From Bradyrhizobium sp. B097 (GTDB lineage: Bacteria; Pseudomonadota; Alphaproteobacteria; Rhizobiales; Xanthobacteraceae): a stretch of DNA of 64,000 bases. The position numbers and the translations under genes are program-made. Every line of letters begins with the position of its first letter. Positions within the stretch are counted from its first letter, which is position 1. A model generated the notes under the pieces. It searched no databases and was not told the origin of the DNA. It saw only the letters and a program-made list of their open reading frames with translations. The stretch covers positions 9,048,501 through 9,112,500 of the forward strand of contig NZ_CP152412.1 of the NCBI RefSeq assembly GCF_038957035.1, in the 5' to 3' direction. Below are positions 27,285-34,939 of this stretch, piece by piece.

Positions 27285-28409
27285 ATGGCCAGCAACCCGT
27301 TTGAAACCGCTGATATCCTCGACGGCATTCGCCGCTGGGTCGAGATCGAATCTCCGACGGAGCGGCCGGATCAGGTCAACAAACTGGCTGATCTCGTCGC
27401 GTCTGAATATCGCGACCTGCCGGCCACCGTCGACCGCGTTGCGGGACGCGACGGCTGCGGCGATCACCTGCTGACGCGCTCGTCCTGGGGGCAGGACGCG
27501 CCGGGCATTCTGGTGTTGAGCCATCTCGACACAGTTCATCCGATGGGGTTCATCGAACGGTTACCATTCAAGATCGAAGGCGACAGTGCGTTCGGCCCGG
27601 GCATCTACGACATGAAGGGCGGCGCCTATCTCGCCTATCACGCGTTCCGGCAGATCTGCGCCGCTGACACGCGCCCGCCGCTCGGCATCACCCAGCTCTA
27701 CGTCTCGGACGAGGAGATCGGCAGCCCGACCTCGCGCGCTTTGATCGAAGCCGAGGGCCGCAAGGCCAAATACGTGCTGGTGACCGAGCCCGCGCGCGAC
27801 GGCGGCAAGATCGTCACCGGGCGCAAGGGCGTCGCGCGCTTCGATGTGCATATCAAGGGCGCGCCGGCACACGCCGGCACGCGCCCCGAGGATGGCCGCA
27901 GCGCGATCCGGGAACTCGGCCATGTGATCCTGGCGCTGGAGGCGATGAACGATCTCAAGCGCGGCGTCACCGTCAATGTCGGCGTGGTCCGCGGCGGCAC
28001 CAAGCCGAACGTGATCGCAGAAGAAGCCTACGCCGAGGTCGACATGCGCGTGCCGACGATGGCCGACGCCGACGAGCTGGTGCCGAGGATCCTCGGGATC
28101 ACCTCGCGCACCGACGGCGTCACCGTGAAAGTAACCGGCGAATTGAACCGTCCGCCCTATGAGAAGAGCAATGCCGGCGCCGCGCTCTACGAACACGCCA
28201 GGGAGCTTGCAGGCGAACTCGGCTTCGAGCTGATCGATGTGTTCACCGGCGGCGGCTCCGACGGCAATTTCACCGCACCGCATACTGCAACGCTCGACGG
28301 CCTCGGCGTCGACGGCAAGGGCGCGCATACCCATTACGAGCAGCTCTACATCTCGTCGATCGAGCCCCGCGCGCGCCTGCTCTACCGTCTCTATCAGACG
28401 CTGCGATGA
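27285..28409 (+). CDS. M20-family zinc metallopeptidase (carboxypeptidase G2 / ArgE-DapE type)
   Basis: Cytoplasmic protein of 374 aa with the di-zinc M20 pattern: His/Asp in LVLSHLDTVHPMG, bridging Asp in GPGIYDMKGGAY, catalytic Glu pair in YVSDEEIGSPT, and the C-terminal His-bearing lid region TGGGSDGNFTAPH. The dimerisation insert carries GAPAHAGTRPEDGRSAI. It would cleave an amide bond such as an N-acyl or folyl-glutamate linkage; the substrate is not predictable. It overlaps trmB by 4 bp (ATGA). In many Rhizobiales metK occupies this position, between the XRE gene and trmB. Confidence 0.87.
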   Translation: MASNPFETADILDGIRRWVEIESPTERPDQVNKLADLVASEYRDLPATVDRVAGRDGCGDHLLTRSSWGQDAPGILVLSHLDTVHPMGFIERLPFKIEGDSAFGPGIYDMKGGAYLAYHAFRQICAADTRPPLGITQLYVSDEEIGSPTSRALIEAEGRKAKYVLVTEPARDGGKIVTGRKGVARFDVHIKGAPAHAGTRPEDGRSAIRELGHVILALEAMNDLKRGVTVNVGVVRGGTKPNVIAEEAYAEVDMRVPTMADADELVPRILGITSRTDGVTVKVTGELNRPPYEKSNAGAALYEHARELAGELGFELIDVFTGGGSDGNFTAPHTATLDGLGVDGKGAHTHYEQLYISSIEPRARLLYRLYQTLR

Positions 28410-29146
28410 CACCGGCTCCGAACGACAGCGGCGATCGCGATTCGTCCGACGATGGCGCGATGGCCCATTCGCGCGGCTCGTTCTTCGGGCGACGCAAAGG
28501 CCACAAACTGCGCGCGCACCAGGCCGACCTGATCGACAATCTGCTGCCGCATCTTTCGATCGACATCTCGGCGCCCGCACCCGAGGCGCTGACCGAACTG
28601 TTCGATGACGGCATCGCGGATGTCCGGCTCGAGATCGGCTTCGGCGGCGGCGAGCATCTGATCGCGGAAGCGCAGGCCTTTCCGGCGACCGGCTTCATCG
28701 GCTGCGAACCCTATGTCAACGGGATGGCCAAGATCCTGACCCAGATCGAGGCGCAGAATATCGGCAACATCCGCCTGTTCGCCGGCGACGCCGCCGAGCT
28801 GCTGGCCTGGGCGCCACCGCGCTCGCTGGCGCGCATCGACTTGATTCATCCCGATCCCTGGCCGAAGCGGCGGCACTGGAAGCGGCGCTTCGTGCAGGAT
28901 GCAACGGTCGCGGCGATGACCCGGCTGCTGCCGCCGGGCGGCGAATTCCGTTTCGTCAGCGATATCGACGACTACTGCGCCTGGACGCTCGCACACCTGA
29001 TGCGCTCGCCCGACTTCGCCTGGCTCGCCGAGCGCGCGATCGACTGGCAGCAGCCATGGCCGGACTACACCATGACGCGCTACGGCGCCAAGGCCGAGCG
29101 CGAAGGGCGCAAGGCGGCGTATCTGAGGTTCAAGCGCTTGCCTTAA
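28406..29146 (+). CDS. trmB: tRNA (guanine-N7-)-methyltransferase
   Basis: SAM-dependent methyltransferase of 246 aa that makes m7G46 in tRNA. The SAM-binding loop is LEIGFGGGEHLIAEA and the TrmB signature is DLIHPDPWPKRRHWKRRF. An N-terminal basic segment (FFGRRKGHKLRAHQADL) is typical. The start codon overlaps the M20 peptidase stop. A family E repeat follows 4 bp after the stop codon. Confidence 0.95.
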   Translation: MTPAPNDSGDRDSSDDGAMAHSRGSFFGRRKGHKLRAHQADLIDNLLPHLSIDISAPAPEALTELFDDGIADVRLEIGFGGGEHLIAEAQAFPATGFIGCEPYVNGMAKILTQIEAQNIGNIRLFAGDAAELLAWAPPRSLARIDLIHPDPWPKRRHWKRRFVQDATVAAMTRLLPPGGEFRFVSDIDDYCAWTLAHLMRSPDFAWLAERAIDWQQPWPDYTMTRYGAKAEREGRKAAYLRFKRLP

Positions 29147-29150
29147 TGTC

Positions 29151-29255
29151 GTCATTCCGGGGCGTGCGAAGCACGAGCCCGGAATCCATCGGGCCACATG
29201 CGGAAGCGGAGAAATGGATTCCGGGCTCGTCGCTATCGCGCCGCACCGGAATGAC
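29151..29255. repeat. Palindromic repeat family E, copy 3
   Basis: GTCATTCCGG ... CCGGAATGAC with the internal pair GGAATCCATCGGGCC / GGATTCCGGGCTC. Its right end encodes the last codons of the PhyH gene on the minus strand. Confidence 0.83.
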
Positions 29256-30105
29256 GACCAGTCATCCCTGTCCCGCCCATCCGCGCCTTCCTGGCGTCGG
29301 TCGCTTCCCAGACCATGCGCTTGCCGCGTTCGCGACCGAGCAGCTCGATCGGATCGTGATTGTCGATGTGGCCGAACTGGCCCTTGTAGACGCTGTAACC
29401 GCACAATTCCTGCAGGCGGCGCGGAAAGCGGGCCGCGGTCTCGCGCGGAATGCCGAGCTGCAGATTCTCCTGCTGCCGCATCCAGCCCCAGCAGTAGGCG
29501 CAGGAGAAGGCAAAGCGCCTCGTGTCGCTGGTGTTGGCGCCGCCGCCATGCCACAGCGCGCTGTCGAACAGCATCACGCTGCCCGCCGGCATGGTCGCGG
29601 TGACAGCGTCATAGTCCTTGCCGTAGTCCGGCGACGAATCGAATTTGTGGCTGCGCGGAATGATCCGCGTCGCGCCGTTGTCGTCGCGGAAATCGGACAG
29701 CGCCCAGATCGCATTGATCGTGATCGGAATGTGCGGCCGCGGCAGCGGGATCAACTGGGTGTCTTCGTGGATCGGCTGCGCCTCCTGGCCCGGGCCGAGC
29801 ACCAGCGAGCAGAACGACGACAGCAGGCATTCCTTGTCCAGCACGCGCTCGACCACCGGCAGCACGTTCTCATGCAGCGGCACCTCCCAGAACAGATCGT
29901 CATAGGTCAGGAGGTTGTTGATGCGCAGCGTCTTGAAGCCTTCGAACGACGTCCTGGCGAGGCCGAGATTGTGCTCACTCTCGATTCTTTGCACCGCGTC
30001 CTTCAATCCCTCGACCAGGTCCGGCGAGGCGGCGCGCGCGATCACGGTATATCCGTCGTCGCGGATCCGCTCGGCGTGCGATTGGATGTCGGCGTCCGTC
30101 AGCAT
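29233..30105 (-). CDS. Phytanoyl-CoA dioxygenase (PhyH) family protein
   Basis: Fe(II)/2-oxoglutarate-dependent dioxygenase of 290 aa. The metal triad is H-x-D in QPIHEDTQLIPLP and a distal His in DSALWHGGGANTSDTRRFAF, which also supplies the Arg for 2-oxoglutarate. The conserved NAIWALSDFRDDNGATRIIP lies between them. The ATG at 30105 has GGGGAGATCGCC upstream. The substrate is unknown; PhyH proteins hydroxylate many lipids and small molecules. The last ~8 residues (GRHSGAAR) are encoded by a family E repeat, which suggests that the original C-terminus was replaced when the repeat arrived. Confidence 0.85.
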   Translation of the reverse strand: MLTDADIQSHAERIRDDGYTVIARAASPDLVEGLKDAVQRIESEHNLGLARTSFEGFKTLRINNLLTYDDLFWEVPLHENVLPVVERVLDKECLLSSFCSLVLGPGQEAQPIHEDTQLIPLPRPHIPITINAIWALSDFRDDNGATRIIPRSHKFDSSPDYGKDYDAVTATMPAGSVMLFDSALWHGGGANTSDTRRFAFSCAYCWGWMRQQENLQLGIPRETAARFPRRLQELCGYSVYKGQFGHIDNHDPIELLGRERGKRMVWEATDARKARMGGTGMTGRHSGAAR

Positions 30106-30166
30106 GGCGATCTCCCCGTTGGCGCTGTGTCGCGCCTTGCGGAAAGCATAGCGGAACGACTCTAGT

Positions 30167-30296
30167 CCGTCACCCTGAGGAGCGCGGAACGCGCGTCTCG
30201 AAGGGTCGACGGCCCGACTGTGGCCGTGCATCCTTCGAGACGCGCCTGCGGCGCTCCTCCAGCGACAAAGGCGAAGCCTTTGCGCGGGGATGACGG
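30167..30296. repeat. Palindromic repeat family F, copy 2
   Basis: CCGTCACCCTGAGGAGCGCG ... GGGGATGACGG with inner TCTCGAAGGGT / CATCCTTCGAGACGCG. It is longer than the copy at 13732 because of ~30 extra bases near the right end. Confidence 0.82.
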
Positions 30297-30318
30297 AGCC
30301 AAGAGCTGTTAGCGTGAA

Positions 30319-31389
30319 CTAGCGCGACTTCCAGAAATCCACGACGCGCTGCGCGGTCGACGGCATCAGGCGGACGAAATTCAACCGCGCGCCTTCGATA
30401 TCGGCCGGCGACGGCACGCGGTTCGGCCCGAGCCGCATCAGGATCAGGGCGCGCACGGTCGGCCATTCGAAACCGATCGTCTTGCTGGCGATCAGGATCG
30501 GATCATAACGATCGCCGGAGATCAGGCGATCGAGCGTGACGATCTTCACGCCGGTCAGCGCCGCGAGCGCCGCCACGCATTCCTCGTATTTGAAGGCCTT
30601 GGCGAAGCCTGCCACCGCGGCCTCGTTCAATTCGCCGGCGCGATGCAGCGCCAGGATCGTGCGCTGTGCGGCTGCGAAATCGCGACCCTCGACCTGCGCG
30701 ACGACGCCTTCGATCTCGGTCAGCGCCAGCTTGATCTCGGCCTGCCGTTCCGGCTTGGCGACGACCTGCAAGCGGCGGCGGATCACGTCGATCGAGCCGG
30801 CCAGCAGGCTCTTCAGATGCACGGGCGGGAGATCGTCACGGCGGCCGATCCGCAGCGTCAGCACGCCATCCTGACCGGCGCGCCGCACCAGCGTCGTGAA
30901 GGACGCGTCCGAGAACGCGGCGCCCGCATTGCCGGCCGCGCATCGGATGACGTCGCGATCGCCGCGACGGACGATGACATCGGTCAGCGCGGTCGAGAGC
31001 CTGGACCGCTCGGCCATTGCCAGCAGATGACCCTGGCCCTTGGCATTGGCGATCTCGACCAGCACCTTTTCGTCGATCACCGGCGATTGGCGCAGCACCG
31101 GCCCCGCGATCGCGACCTCGTCCTCGCGGGCGAGTTGCCCGACCAGATGCCGCGGCGCGTTGGCGAGCGGCGCAAGCCGTTCGGCGAGATCGATCCGCGC
31201 AGCCAGGTCGGCATGCGGGACCAGACTGGTCAGCACCCCGTCGAACAGGTCGATATGGTCGGGGCGGAAGCTCGCGGCACCCTGCAGGAACAGCTCGCCG
31301 AGCCGCCGCGCGGCCTCGGCGCGGCGCTTGGGGTCGCCGCGGCGAACGATGTCGTCGAGTTCCGGGATCAGCGCGGGGGCTGTCGTCAT
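30319..31389 (-). CDS. DUF2336 domain-containing protein
   Basis: Protein of 356 aa, mostly alpha-helical with HEAT-like repeats (RRGDPKRRAEAARRLGELFL; HLLAMAERSRLSTALTDVIV; RRGDRDVIRCAAGNAGAAFS). This is the pattern of the alphaproteobacterial family DUF2336, whose function is not established. It has no signal peptide or membrane segment. It is transcribed away from the rimP-nusA operon, and its start lies ~350 bp from rimP, so the two promoters share this interval. Confidence 0.85.
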   Translation of the reverse strand: MTTAPALIPELDDIVRRGDPKRRAEAARRLGELFLQGAASFRPDHIDLFDGVLTSLVPHADLAARIDLAERLAPLANAPRHLVGQLAREDEVAIAGPVLRQSPVIDEKVLVEIANAKGQGHLLAMAERSRLSTALTDVIVRRGDRDVIRCAAGNAGAAFSDASFTTLVRRAGQDGVLTLRIGRRDDLPPVHLKSLLAGSIDVIRRRLQVVAKPERQAEIKLALTEIEGVVAQVEGRDFAAAQRTILALHRAGELNEAAVAGFAKAFKYEECVAALAALTGVKIVTLDRLISGDRYDPILIASKTIGFEWPTVRALILMRLGPNRVPSPADIEGARLNFVRLMPSTAQRVVDFWKSR

Positions 31390-31513
31390 GAGCCTTGTCC
31401 AACCGGCGACTTCTGCCGATTTTCGGCAATCTATGGCCCCGTTCGTAAACGGAGGGTTAGGTCAAACCTGCACCCCGGAGCCTGCAAAATCGCCCTCCGC
31501 CGGGCCTGGAGGC

Positions 31514-31542
31514 CTTGCCGGACCCCGGCAAAAGGGCTATAT
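31514..31542 (+). promoter_or_regulatory. Sigma-70 type promoter of the rimP-nusA-infB operon leader
   Basis: CTTGCC (31514-31519), exactly 17 bp, then CTATAT (31537-31542). This is very close to the alphaproteobacterial housekeeping consensus CTTGAC-N17-CTATAT. Transcription would begin near 31549, ~190 bp before rimP and directly ahead of an intrinsic terminator. Confidence 0.65.
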
Positions 31543-31548
31543 CCACCG

Positions 31549-31610
31549 CAACTTATGGTATCTCATACGATCGCGTAGGAGAGTGGGCCCCCCGGGACCC
31601 GCTCTTTTTT
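31549..31610 (+). ncRNA. Candidate short leader RNA / attenuator before rimP-nusA
   Basis: The interval from the predicted start site to the end of the T-run of the terminator is ~62 nt and holds no plausible peptide with a ribosome site. It may be a regulatory leader that makes read-through into rimP-nusA conditional, or an independent small RNA. Downstream, GGGACCC recurs (31621) and can pair with GGGTCC at 31636, so an alternative structure that disrupts the terminator is conceivable. All functional statements are inference. Confidence 0.45.
31578..31610 (+). terminator. Intrinsic terminator in the rimP-nusA leader
   Basis: Stem GAGTGGGCC / GGACCCGCTC-type (31581-31604, one C-A mismatch, one G-U pair, tetraloop) followed by six T residues (31605-31610). 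It is oriented on the plus strand, toward rimP; the only upstream gene on that strand is >2 kb away. Confidence 0.65.
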
Positions 31611-31736
31611 ATTACCTGACGGGACCCAGCGAGGCCGGGTCCAGTTTAGGTAGCGTTAGCGGCCCCTTAAGGCCACCTGATCAACACAACAGACCTCAGA
31701 CAACCCATAGACCTTAGACAGCCTTTGACACTGGAT

Positions 31737-32513
31737 ATGACCGATCCGACCGCCACGCCCGTGGACACCGAACTGCTCGCCGAGCCGCGGCTTGTCGTCG
31801 AGCCCGGGGTCGCGGCGCGCGTCGCCGCGGTCGCGGTCCCGGTGCTGCAGGGCATGGGCTATCGCCTGGTACGCATCAAGGTCTCGGGCGACGCCGGCTG
31901 CACCGTGCAGATCATGGCGGAGCGTCCCGACGGCTCGATGCAGCTCGAGGATTGCGAGGCGATCTCGCGCGCGCTGTCGCCGGTGCTCGATGTTGCCGAC
32001 CCGATCGAGCGCGCCTACCGGCTGGAAATCTCCTCGCCCGGCATCGACCGGCCGCTGGTGCGCCGCTCCGACTTCGAGCGCTATACCGGGCATCTGGTGA
32101 AGATCGAGATGGCGGTGGCGCATCAGGGCCGCAAGCGGTTCCGCGGCCTGCTCGCCGGCGTCGAAGGCAATGCGGTGCGCATCAAGCGCGACGATCCGCG
32201 TCCCACCGAGGACGCTGAAGTTCTCCTGGTGATGGAGGATATTTCGGACGCGCGGCTGGTGCTGACCGACGAGCTGATCGAGGAATCGATGCGCCGCGGC
32301 AAGGCCGCCGAGCGCGAGCTGCGCCGCGAGCTTGGTCTCGCGCCGCCGCAGCCGGCCCACGCCAAGAAGGGCGATCCTGCGAAGAGTCAGAAGCCGAAAC
32401 CCAAGCCTGCTCAGAAGCCCGGCACCAAGCCGGCCCCGACCAACACCAAAAAGCACCGCCTGGCCGCCGAACGCGCGCGCCGTGGCGAGATCGATCCATT
32501 CGAAGGAGACTAA
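31737..32513 (+). CDS. rimP: Ribosome maturation factor RimP
   Basis: 30S assembly factor of 258 aa with the two-domain RimP fold ([57 protein letters not shown]). The C-terminal ~70 residues form a Lys/Pro/Ala-rich tail, a usual extension in Bradyrhizobiaceae. The ATG at 31737 is preferred over the in-frame TTG 12 bp upstream. It heads the operon rimP-nusA-ylxR-infB-rbfA-truB-rpsO-pnp. Confidence 0.94.
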   Translation: MTDPTATPVDTELLAEPRLVVEPGVAARVAAVAVPVLQGMGYRLVRIKVSGDAGCTVQIMAERPDGSMQLEDCEAISRALSPVLDVADPIERAYRLEISSPGIDRPLVRRSDFERYTGHLVKIEMAVAHQGRKRFRGLLAGVEGNAVRIKRDDPRPTEDAEVLLVMEDISDARLVLTDELIEESMRRGKAAERELRRELGLAPPQPAHAKKGDPAKSQKPKPKPAQKPGTKPAPTNTKKHRLAAERARRGEIDPFEGD

Positions 32514-32516
32514 GCC

Positions 32517-34130
32517 ATGGCAGTCAGCGCCAACAAACTCGAACTGCTGCAGATCGCAGACGCAGTTGCGCGCGAAAAGTCGATCGACCGCTCCATCGTG
32601 ATCGCGGCCATGGAAGACGCCATCGCCAAGGCCGCACGTGCCCGCTACGGCAGCGAGACCGACGTCCATGCCGAAATCGACGCCAAGAAGGGCGAGCTGC
32701 GGCTGACCCGCCACATGCTGGTGGTCGAAGTCGTCGAGAACTCGTCGAACCAGATTTCGCTGCATGATGCGCAGCGCGCCAATCCGGGCGCCCAGGTCGG
32801 CGACACCATCGCCGACACGCTGCCGCCGCTGGAATATGGCCGTATCGCCGCGCAGTCCGCCAAGCAGGTGATCGTGCAGAAGGTGCGCGAGGCCGAGCGC
32901 GATCGGCAGTACCAGGAATTCAAGGACCGCATCGGCGACATCGTCAACGGCATCGTCAAGCGCGTCGAATATGGCAGCGTGATCGTCGATCTCGGCCGTG
33001 GCGAAGCGATCGTGCGCCGCGACGAGATGTTGCCGCGCGAAGTGTTCCGCAACGGCGACCGCGTCCGCGCCTATATCTTCGACGTCCGCCGCGAGACCCG
33101 CGGTCCGCAGATCTTCCTGTCGCGCACCCATCCGCAGTTCATGGCGAAGCTGTTCGCGCAGGAAGTGCCCGAGATCTACGACGGCATCGTCGAGATCAAG
33201 GCGGTCGCCCGCGATCCGGGCTCCCGCGCCAAGATCGGCGTGATCTCACGCGATTCCTCGGTCGATCCGGTCGGCGCCTGCGTCGGCATGCGCGGCTCGC
33301 GCGTGCAGGCCGTGGTGAACGAGCTGCAGGGCGAGAAGATCGACATCATCCCGTGGTCGCCCGATATCGCGACCTTCGTCGTCAACGCGCTGGCGCCGGC
33401 TGAAGTCGCCAAGGTCGTGATCGATGAGGACCGCGAGCGCATCGAGGTCGTGGTTCCCGACACCAACAACCAGCTGTCGCTGGCGATCGGCCGCCGCGGC
33501 CAGAACGTTCGCCTCGCCTCGCAGCTGACCGGCTGGGACATCGACATCCTGACCGAGCAGGAAGAGTCGGAGCGCCGCCAGGCCGACTTCGAGAACTCGA
33601 CCCGCGTGTTCATGGAAGCGCTCAATGTCGACGAGGTGGTCGGCCAGCTGCTCGCCTCCGAAGGCTTCACCTCGGTCGAGGAACTCGCGCTGGTCGATGT
33701 CAAGGAACTCGCCGGTATCGAAGGTTTCGACGAGGAGACCGCCACCGAGCTGCAGACCCGCGCCCGCGAATATCTGGAGCAGCTTGAGGCTGAACTCGAG
33801 GCCAAGCGCAAGGAACTCGGCGTCGAGGACGCCATGAAGGACGTGCCCGGCGTCACCGGCAAGATACTGGTGAAGCTCGGCGAGAACGACGTGAAGACCG
33901 TCGAGGATCTGGCCGGCTGCGCCACCGACGACCTGGTCGGCTGGACCGAGCGCAAGGAAGGCGGCGAGCCGACCAAGCATGCCGGGTTCCTCGATGGCAT
34001 CGAGGTCTCGCGCGACGAAGCCGAGGCCATGATCATGCAGGCCCGTCTGAAGGCCGGCTGGATCACCGAGGCCGACCTTGCCAAGCCTGCTGAGGAGGCC
34101 GAGGCCGCCGAAGCAGAAACGGCGTCGTAA
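32517..34130 (+). CDS. nusA: Transcription termination/antitermination factor NusA
   Basis: Protein of 537 aa with an N-terminal RNA-polymerase-binding domain (residues 1-~125), S1 domain (IVNGIVKRVEYGSVIVDLGR), tandem KH domains (DPVGACVGMRGSRVQAVVNE; SLAIGRRGQNVRLASQL) and two C-terminal acidic helix-hairpin-helix repeats (LLASEGFTSVEELALVD; VKTVEDLAGCATDDL). It modulates pausing, intrinsic termination and rRNA antitermination. The ribosome site GAAGGAGAC overlaps the rimP end. NusA might act on the leader terminator at 31578 to regulate its own operon (inference). Confidence 0.97.
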   Translation: MAVSANKLELLQIADAVAREKSIDRSIVIAAMEDAIAKAARARYGSETDVHAEIDAKKGELRLTRHMLVVEVVENSSNQISLHDAQRANPGAQVGDTIADTLPPLEYGRIAAQSAKQVIVQKVREAERDRQYQEFKDRIGDIVNGIVKRVEYGSVIVDLGRGEAIVRRDEMLPREVFRNGDRVRAYIFDVRRETRGPQIFLSRTHPQFMAKLFAQEVPEIYDGIVEIKAVARDPGSRAKIGVISRDSSVDPVGACVGMRGSRVQAVVNELQGEKIDIIPWSPDIATFVVNALAPAEVAKVVIDEDRERIEVVVPDTNNQLSLAIGRRGQNVRLASQLTGWDIDILTEQEESERRQADFENSTRVFMEALNVDEVVGQLLASEGFTSVEELALVDVKELAGIEGFDEETATELQTRAREYLEQLEAELEAKRKELGVEDAMKDVPGVTGKILVKLGENDVKTVEDLAGCATDDLVGWTERKEGGEPTKHAGFLDGIEVSRDEAEAMIMQARLKAGWITEADLAKPAEEAEAAEAETAS

Positions 34131-34145
34131 GGAGATGCCCCACGG

Positions 34146-34832
34146 ATGTTCGCTCAGGCTGACCCCGATCTCGACGATGGGCCGCGGACGCAGAAGTCCG
34201 CGACCACGCGGATGTGCGCGGTCAGCCGCGAGGTGCGTCCGATCGACGAACTGATCCGGTTCGTCATCGCGCCCACGGGCGAGGTGATCCCGGATCTCAA
34301 GCGCAAGCTGCCGGGCCGCGGACTATGGGTTTCCGCATCGCGGCGCAGCGTTGCGGAAGCAGTCCGTCGTCACCAATTTAGCAAGGGATTCAAGCGCGAT
34401 GTCCGCGTCGCGCCGACCCTTCCCGCCGACACCGACGCCCTCCTGGTCCGCAGCGTCACCGAGGCCCTGGCGATGGCCGCCAAGGCCGGTCAGGTCGTGG
34501 CGGGCTTCGGCAAGGTCGAGGACGCACTCAACCGGAACGAAACTGCAGCCCTGATCCACGCTTCGGACGGCGCAGCGGACGGAATCCGCAAATTGGACGC
34601 GATCGTCAGGCAAAGGGGCGAAAAACGTGGTGAATCGCCGGTAATCGCCGTCGTCAATGTTTTGACGTCGGAAGAATTGGATTTGGCACTTGGGCGGTCA
34701 AATGTGATACATGCTGCGCTGCTCGCGGGCCCGGCGAGCAAGACGTTCCTGTCGCGCTGCCAGATACTGGTCCGATACCGGATGGCCGACGACGACAAGA
34801 CCGCCGAAGCGGCCAGAAATTCCAGAGCCTGA
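34146..34832 (+). CDS. YlxR-family RNA-binding protein with L7Ae-like domain
   Basis: Protein of 228 aa. The first ~90 residues are a DUF448/YlxR domain (RMCAVSREVRPIDELIRFVI, then KLPGRGLWVSASRRSVAEAV) and residues ~95-190 form an L7Ae/L30e-like RNA-binding fold. YlxR has been described as an RNase P modulator in Firmicutes. The nusA-ylxR-infB order is highly conserved and supports the call. It lies 15 bp after nusA and 107 bp before infB. Confidence 0.9.
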   Translation: MFAQADPDLDDGPRTQKSATTRMCAVSREVRPIDELIRFVIAPTGEVIPDLKRKLPGRGLWVSASRRSVAEAVRRHQFSKGFKRDVRVAPTLPADTDALLVRSVTEALAMAAKAGQVVAGFGKVEDALNRNETAALIHASDGAADGIRKLDAIVRQRGEKRGESPVIAVVNVLTSEELDLALGRSNVIHAALLAGPASKTFLSRCQILVRYRMADDDKTAEAARNSRA

Positions 34833-34939
34833 TCCAGGAGGGCGGATGCCGTCTTTCCGACCGGATCATGCTCAGCAAACGACGACAGTTGAAGGATTTG
34901 TGCGGCATACGCACAGCGAAACGAGATTAGGACTGCTGA

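Noticed and set aside
31430-31610. tmRNA, 4.5S RNA or tRNA in the gap before rimP
   Set aside because: No tRNA-like acceptor, no SRP Alu/GGAA core and no tmRNA tag motif can be seen; only a promoter and a terminator hairpin.
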